NCBI GenBank assembly: GCA_012517645.1
Contig: JAAYUR010000346.1
Coordinates: forward strand, 1 to 17,350
Origin: Treponema sp.
GTDB taxonomy: Bacteria > Spirochaetota > Spirochaetia > Treponematales > UBA12059
Length of the DNA: 17,350 nt
Reading direction: 5' to 3'
Of the stretch, positions 13,421 through 17,350 are shown in pieces (the first letter of the stretch is position 1; each line of letters begins with the position of its first letter). The notes under the pieces were generated by a model. That model ran no database searches and was not told where the DNA came from. It saw only the letters and a list, made by a program, of their open reading frames with translations. The translations under genes and the position numbers were made by a program.

Positions 13421-15016
13421 ATGGCAACCCGGGATTCGGCTTCCTGTCCCGACTCCAGCATTCGACATACTCTTTCCCGTTGGTACGGATCGCGTCTTGG
13501 GGTGTTCTTCCAAAGCATACTGATCGGCGTCCTTGCCGGAATCGTGGTGGTCCTTTTTCGCCTACTGTTGGAATATTCGGAGCTTTTCCGGATTCGTGCC
13601 TACGGGTTCCTCCGAACGGCTTCCCCCGCTTACCGGGCGGGCTGGGTGCTCCTGGTCGTCGCTATCGGTGTCCTCCTGGGCTGGATCAGCTTAAAGCGGC
13701 CCATGATCCGGGGCAGCGGGATCCCCCAGATCAAGGGAGCGCTCCTCCGCAAGATGCGCCTTGAATGGCTGCCGGAGCTTCCCCTGAAAATCGTCACCGG
13801 GGTCTTGGGGATCGGCTTCGGCCTTTCCCTGGGGCGGGAGGGCCCTTCCGTCCAGATAGGCGCCTACGTCGGGAAGGGCGTTCTGGGGATCGCGCGCCGG
13901 CCCGCGGTGGAACGGAAGTACCTGATCACCAGCGGGGCCGCGGCCGGATTGGCGGCGGCGTTCAACGCCCCCCTTGCGGGGGTGCTCTTCGCCCTGGAGG
14001 AATTGCACAAGCACTTTTCTCCCCTTCTCCTGGCCTGCGCCATGGGCGCCTCCGTCGCGGGGGACTTTGTGGCCAGCCGCTTCTTCGGGCTCGGTCCGGC
14101 CTTCGATTTCCACCAGATCATACCGTTGCCGGTCGAGATGCTGCCCTGGGTGATCCTGCTGGGAGCTCTTTGCGCGCTCTTGGGGGATGCCTTCAAGCGT
14201 TCCCTGTACGCGGCTCAGGACCTGTACCCGGCGCTTCGAATTCCACCGATTCTGCGGCCTGCCTTCGCCCTCCTCGTATCCGTACCCTTGGGGTTCTTTC
14301 TCTTCGACGTCACGGGAGGGGGTCATGCCCTGATCGAGACTCTGTGGAGGGAGAACCCGGGGATCGGTTTTTTGGCGCTTCTCTTTGTTTCGAAGATGGC
14401 CTTCTCCGCCCTGTCCTACGGCTCCGGGACCGCGGGGGGGATCTTCTTGCCCCTGCTCGCCTGCGGAGCCCTGACGGGTAAACTGTACGGAATGGTCCTG
14501 GCCGACCTAGGCCTAGCGCCGACGGGCAATTCGCTGAATTTCATGATCCTGGGAATGGCCGCCTTCTTCACCGGCGTGGTCCGGGCCCCCGTCACGGGAG
14601 CGATCCTGATCCTGGAGATGAGCGGGAACTTCAACCACTTCGCGAGCTTGATGACCGCTTGCCTTGTCGCCTTCGTGGTCGGCGACCTGATCCGCTCGAA
14701 ACCCGTATACGACGTGCTTTTGGAGCGCCTCCTGGCCCGGAACCCCGGAGCCTTCAAGCCGGTTCACGGCAGGAAACTCATCCTGGAGATACCCGTGGCC
14801 GAAGGGTCCCGCCTTTCCCACAAACTCGTCCGGGACGTGCCTTGGCCCTCCGAGTGCCTCGTGGTCGGGGTGGAGAGGGGAGAAGACCAGCTCATTCCCC
14901 GGGGCGCCACAAAGATCCACCCGGGCGACCAACTCCACGTACTGGTGGACGAAGAGGACGCCGCGGAGGTGAAGGAGGCCCTCCTGGGGATGGGGGAACG
15001 GGCCGGAGAGGGGTAG
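13421..15016 (+). CDS. ClC family chloride channel/H+ antiporter with C-terminal TrkA-C domain
   Basis: 531 residues. The membrane part carries the chloride selectivity motifs GSGIP (98-102), GREGP (138-142) and GGIFLP (339-344), plus the C-terminal tyrosine in KPVY (Y430) that corresponds to the ion-coordinating Tyr of E. coli ClcA. The gating glutamate E140 is present, and an acidic pair (E193/E194 in FALEEL) occupies the site of the internal proton glutamate. By family rules it is therefore more likely a Cl-/H+ exchanger than a passive channel. Residues about 450-525 (LILEIPVAEGSRLSHKLVRD... to LHVLVDEEDAAEVKEAL) form a TrkA-C/RCK_C-like regulatory domain of the type known to bind small ligands. 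Only a weak AGG precedes the ATG. It converges on the PEGA gene with 37 bases between stops. Confidence 0.95.
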   Translation: MATRDSASCPDSSIRHTLSRWYGSRLGVFFQSILIGVLAGIVVVLFRLLLEYSELFRIRAYGFLRTASPAYRAGWVLLVVAIGVLLGWISLKRPMIRGSGIPQIKGALLRKMRLEWLPELPLKIVTGVLGIGFGLSLGREGPSVQIGAYVGKGVLGIARRPAVERKYLITSGAAAGLAAAFNAPLAGVLFALEELHKHFSPLLLACAMGASVAGDFVASRFFGLGPAFDFHQIIPLPVEMLPWVILLGALCALLGDAFKRSLYAAQDLYPALRIPPILRPAFALLVSVPLGFFLFDVTGGGHALIETLWRENPGIGFLALLFVSKMAFSALSYGSGTAGGIFLPLLACGALTGKLYGMVLADLGLAPTGNSLNFMILGMAAFFTGVVRAPVTGAILILEMSGNFNHFASLMTACLVAFVVGDLIRSKPVYDVLLERLLARNPGAFKPVHGRKLILEIPVAEGSRLSHKLVRDVPWPSECLVVGVERGEDQLIPRGATKIHPGDQLHVLVDEEDAAEVKEALLGMGERAGEG

Positions 15017-15017
15017 C

Positions 15018-15052
15018 GGGGCTGCGGCAAGCTTCCGGGCAACCGCGGCTCC
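15018..15052. terminator. Hairpin in the 37-base gap between convergent ClC and PEGA genes
   Basis: GGGGCTGCGG (15018-15027) pairs with CCGCGGCTCC (15043-15052), ten pairs including two G-T wobbles, with a 15-base loop. It fills almost the whole gap between the two stop codons and could slow transcription from both sides, though no T-run follows on either strand. Confidence 0.4.
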
Positions 15053-15053
15053 G

Positions 15054-16499
15054 TCAGTACCGCACCGTCGCCAAGGGGACGTAGAGTCCCACGCTAGGCC
15101 GCCCGTCCGCCCGGGACGGGAGGGCTGTCAGCGTCGGCGCGGGCAGGCCCAGGGACACGGATCCCTGATCCGCCTCTATAAGGGAACCCAGGGCGAGGTT
15201 CCCGATGTTCCGCCCCTCCGTGAAGTCCCGGGTCAGCCAGAGGGCGGTGGCGGAGCCCGCCAGGGACCCGGACAGCATGCCGATGTAGACGACTGTCGGG
15301 GATTCGGCTCCCAAGACGTAGGGCACCCCGAGGCCTAGGAAGGCCCCCAGGAGGGATCCCAGGTTGAAGAGCCAGGCCCGGGAGGCCGGGAAGGGTTCCC
15401 CTCCCGCGGACAGGTATGTGGAGGCCGCGCCGTACAGCAGGCCTCCCGCCACTGAAAGCCCCGCGAACTCGGGCTTAAGGATTCCGTCATTCGCCCCTCC
15501 CTCGGCTCCGAAGACGAAGGACGCGGCGAATCCCCAGGTGCTTCCCCACAGGGTGCTGGAGACGATCATGAAGGTTCTGCCGCCGTTCATCACGGCCCCT
15601 TCGGTCGCTTTCAGGGCCCCGAAGAAGGATAGGGGGGCCGCGACGAGGGGAAGCCCTAGGTACAAGCGCGGATTTTCCGTCTGGAACGCGTAGAGAAGGG
15701 CTTCCGAGGCCACGGCGGAGTAGAGGGTGGCGAAGGTCAACAAGGCGGTGCGGCCGTCCTGCAGGGCCCGAACCCGGTCGTCCACGACCTTTTCCTGGCG
15801 CAGGAGGCGAGCCTTCACGAAATAGGTCGAGTTGGCTTCCACCGTGACGTTCTGGGTCCACGTCTTGTACCCTTCCGCATCCAATTTGACCGCGTATTTC
15901 CCGGGCTTGGGAACCCGCACGGTCACAGGCCCGTTCCCCTCGAACAGGCCGTTCACATAGACCGCGACACCCGGAGGCTCCGTATCGACGCGGATGTACT
16001 CGCCCTGCTGGACTTCGATCCCCGGTATGCGGAGGATCTTCTGGGCGGCCACCCGCACGGGTTTTCGGATATCCTCCAGGTTGCCCATGAACTCCTCGGT
16101 CATGGCGCGCTCCACGGTTCCGGTTTCCACGTCCACGATTCGGAGGGAAATGATGTACAGCGTACCCAGGATGCCGATGCGGCCGACCATCAGGGACTGG
16201 GCCCCGGTAAGCCGGCCGATCCGGACCGCTCCCTTGGGATCGAAGGCGTCCGAGAGGCTGAGTTCCTGCTCCCTAAGGAGGGCGTCCAGGTCCGAGCGTT
16301 CCACGAGAGCAAAGCCGGGCGCTATGGAGATCTCCCTCCGAACGAGCTCGGAAAGAATGGCCAGACCCGAGGCCGGAATGTCCTCGGATTGGAAGCCCAG
16401 GAACACGATGGAACGAACGGGGTTTTGCGATACGGCGGCCTGGGCGGAGACCGGCGCGACGAGCGCGGCGGCCAGGAAGACGATCAGAAAGGCTCTCAT
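15054..16499 (-). CDS. Exported CsgG-like/PEGA-domain protein with hydrophobic C-terminal region
   Basis: 481 residues beginning with a signal peptide (MRAFLIVFLAAALVAPVSAQA, cleavage likely near residue 18-20). Residues about 27-155 resemble the CsgG/LpoB-type alpha-beta fold: SIVFLGFQSEDIPASGLA, then LVERSDLDALLREQELSLSD, then LTGAQSLMVGRIG and SLRIVDVETGTV. Residues about 166-232 are a PEGA domain (YIRVDTEPPGVAVYVNGLFEGNGPVTV...). From about 250 onward there are five or six hydrophobic, Gly/Ala-rich stretches that could be membrane spans. This combination is common in spirochaetes, and its function is not established; an envelope-associated role is inferred. A strong AAGGAGGA lies 37 bases from the ATG, with a nine-bp hairpin between; a nearer GGAAGAGG abuts the ATG. 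Confidence 0.8.
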   Translation of the reverse strand: MRAFLIVFLAAALVAPVSAQAAVSQNPVRSIVFLGFQSEDIPASGLAILSELVRREISIAPGFALVERSDLDALLREQELSLSDAFDPKGAVRIGRLTGAQSLMVGRIGILGTLYIISLRIVDVETGTVERAMTEEFMGNLEDIRKPVRVAAQKILRIPGIEVQQGEYIRVDTEPPGVAVYVNGLFEGNGPVTVRVPKPGKYAVKLDAEGYKTWTQNVTVEANSTYFVKARLLRQEKVVDDRVRALQDGRTALLTFATLYSAVASEALLYAFQTENPRLYLGLPLVAAPLSFFGALKATEGAVMNGGRTFMIVSSTLWGSTWGFAASFVFGAEGGANDGILKPEFAGLSVAGGLLYGAASTYLSAGGEPFPASRAWLFNLGSLLGAFLGLGVPYVLGAESPTVVYIGMLSGSLAGSATALWLTRDFTEGRNIGNLALGSLIEADQGSVSLGLPAPTLTALPSRADGRPSVGLYVPLATVRY

Positions 16500-16507
16500 C
16501 CTCTTCC

Positions 16508-16544
16508 GCGGGATCCGGGCGAGGGCGGGATCCCGCTCCTCCTT
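16508..16544 (-). promoter_or_regulatory. Possible hairpin-bridged ribosome binding site of the PEGA gene
   Basis: Minus-strand order: AAGGAGGA (16544-16537), then GCGGGATCC (16536-16528), an 11-base loop, GGATCCCGC (16516-16508), then GGAAGAGG and the ATG (16499). The two arms are perfectly complementary (nine bp). If folded, the hairpin brings the strong Shine-Dalgarno to a normal distance (about nine bases) from the ATG. Confidence 0.45.
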
Positions 16545-16587
16545 GCACGGAAAATCACCCGCCGGCAGGAAGTCCCACGGCGAGCTT

Positions 16588-16600
16588 TCTATATAGTATA
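16588..16600 (-). promoter_or_regulatory. AT-rich -10-like cluster upstream of the PEGA gene
   Basis: The minus strand reads TATACTATATAGA, offering TATACT (16600-16595), TATATA (16595-16590) or TATAGA (16593-16588) as -10 boxes. The best partner, CGAACA, is a poor -35 at 18 bases from TATATA. A promoter in this 126-base gap is plausible because the upstream gene ends at 16626. Confidence 0.35.
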
Positions 16601-16625
16601 TCCCGCGGCGGCCTGTTCGTCCGGT

Positions 16626-17350
16626 CTAGTTCAGCTTCCGGGAATAGCTGAACAGGATCCGGTCCAGCTTCCAAAGGCGGCCCGCGAAGACGCGATCATT
16701 GAGATAGTTGGATTGTGTCGTGCCGTCGGACCAGTCCTGGGTGCTCTTGAGCTGCACCAAGAAGGTCAGGGAGTTTCGCTCGTCGAAGGCCAGGTTGGCC
16801 AGGGGGCTGATCGTGAGGGTGACGAAGTCGGATCCCCAGCCGTTCGTGCCCATCGTTTCGTAGGTCCTCACAGCTCCAAGCCAAGCCTCAGTCTCCACCA
16901 TAACCCCCGCGAAGTTCAGCTTCCGGGGCATCTGGTAGCCCAGGACGTAGGTGCCCAGGTGGCGCCAGCCGTTGAAGTTCAGGCCCGCGTCGGCCTGCCA
17001 GAACCACGCTTCCCCGGGATCCGCCGCGCTCAGGGAACGGTACTCGAACTTGGCGACCGCCTGGACCACGATATGGTTCCAGTCCCCGGGCAGGAGGGCG
17101 GCCAGGTCGAACTGAAAGGTCCCGGAGAGCCAGGCGCGCATCAGGGCGCCTCCGAAGGGTATCTCATCGATTTGGCCCCCGGTGGAGGTCGGCCGAAGAG
17201 CTAATCCAATGAAACCCAGGGTCCAGCCCGTGCCGAAGGCGGCGCCCGCCTGGAACTTGAGGAAGGCGACGGGCGTCAGGGTCGCGGTGCCCGATGCCTC
17301 GACGGTGACGGGGCTCAGCTCCGCCTTGGCCGAGAGCTTCAGGTTGTTCC
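16626..17350 (-). CDS. Beta-rich outer-membrane-like hypothetical protein, 5' end outside the window
   Basis: The frame is open from the window edge to a stop at 16626-16628, giving about 240 C-terminal residues. I do not recognise a named family. The sequence is made of alternating polar/hydrophobic strands of 8-12 residues with turns rich in Gly, Asn, Asp and Ser, for example KAELSPVTVEASGTATLTPV, KFQAGAAFGTGWTLGF, HLGTYVLGYQMPRKLNFAG, FVTLTISPLANLAF, LTFLVQLKSTQDW and RILFSYSRKLN. Trp and Tyr are frequent at strand ends, as in an outer-membrane beta-barrel. The last residue is Asn rather than the Phe or Trp usual for Bam substrates. The ATG at 17141 lies inside the strand pattern and is probably not the start. 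It lies upstream of the PEGA gene on the same strand, 126 bases apart, so the two may act together at the envelope (inference). Confidence 0.65.
   Translation of the reverse strand, partial: NNLKLSAKAELSPVTVEASGTATLTPVAFLKFQAGAAFGTGWTLGFIGLALRPTSTGGQIDEIPFGGALMRAWLSGTFQFDLAALLPGDWNHIVVQAVAKFEYRSLSAADPGEAWFWQADAGLNFNGWRHLGTYVLGYQMPRKLNFAGVMVETEAWLGAVRTYETMGTNGWGSDFVTLTISPLANLAFDERNSLTFLVQLKSTQDWSDGTTQSNYLNDRVFAGRLWKLDRILFSYSRKLN

Overview
The window is GC-rich chromosomal DNA carrying ordinary housekeeping and transport genes, with several well-marked regulatory regions between them. I favour a spirochaete of the Treponema/Spirochaeta type. The reasons are a CsgG-like plus PEGA envelope protein beside a beta-rich outer-membrane-like protein, a relaxed lipobox on the solute-binding lipoprotein, an archaeal/fungal-type aspartate-semialdehyde dehydrogenase and an anaerobe-type FMN oxidoreductase. 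This is inference from gene content only; Synergistota or another Gram-negative anaerobe cannot be excluded. I see no rRNA or tRNA gene, CRISPR array, transposase, phage gene or replication origin.

Layout. 1-508: the 3' part of a GNAT acetyltransferase gene (+), probably a tandem-GNAT protein. 505-1545: an FMN-dependent alpha-hydroxy-acid-oxidase-family protein (-), whose stop codon interlocks with that of the GNAT gene. 1546-1670: a divergent promoter region. 1671-2729: an old-yellow-enzyme family NADH:flavin oxidoreductase (+). 2832-3884: asd (-), preceded by a leader of about 400 nt holding a complete lysine riboswitch (4107-4283), its promoter, and a 31-codon leader ORF. 4421-5725: an MtaD-type amidohydrolase (-). 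5832-7169: a DHH/DHHA1/two-CBS phosphoesterase-like protein (+). 7185-12187: a complete branched-chain amino-acid ABC transporter operon in the order livJ-livH-livM-livG-livF (-), with three strong hairpins between livJ and livH and an inverted repeat around the livJ promoter. 12188-12482: an intergenic region rich in hairpins. 12483-13328: rlmJ (-). 13421-15016: a ClC chloride transporter with a C-terminal TrkA-C-like domain (+). 15054-16499: the CsgG-like/PEGA protein (-). 16626 to the window end: a partial beta-rich surface protein (-).

How the genes fit together. Asd makes the branch-point metabolite for lysine, threonine and methionine, and the lysine riboswitch in its leader supplies end-product control. 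The liv operon imports branched-chain amino acids, so both link to amino-acid supply, although they are separate transcription units. The MtaD-like enzyme would recycle methylthioadenosine or S-adenosylhomocysteine. The last two genes look like envelope proteins.

The most unusual content is regulatory: a riboswitch whose expression platform seems to hide the ribosome binding site of a small ORF; two genes (DHH-CBS and ClC) whose -10 boxes lie 7 nt before the ATG, implying leaderless mRNAs; a possible hairpin-bridged Shine-Dalgarno before the PEGA gene; and large inverted repeats around livJ. I found no clearly new multi-gene system.
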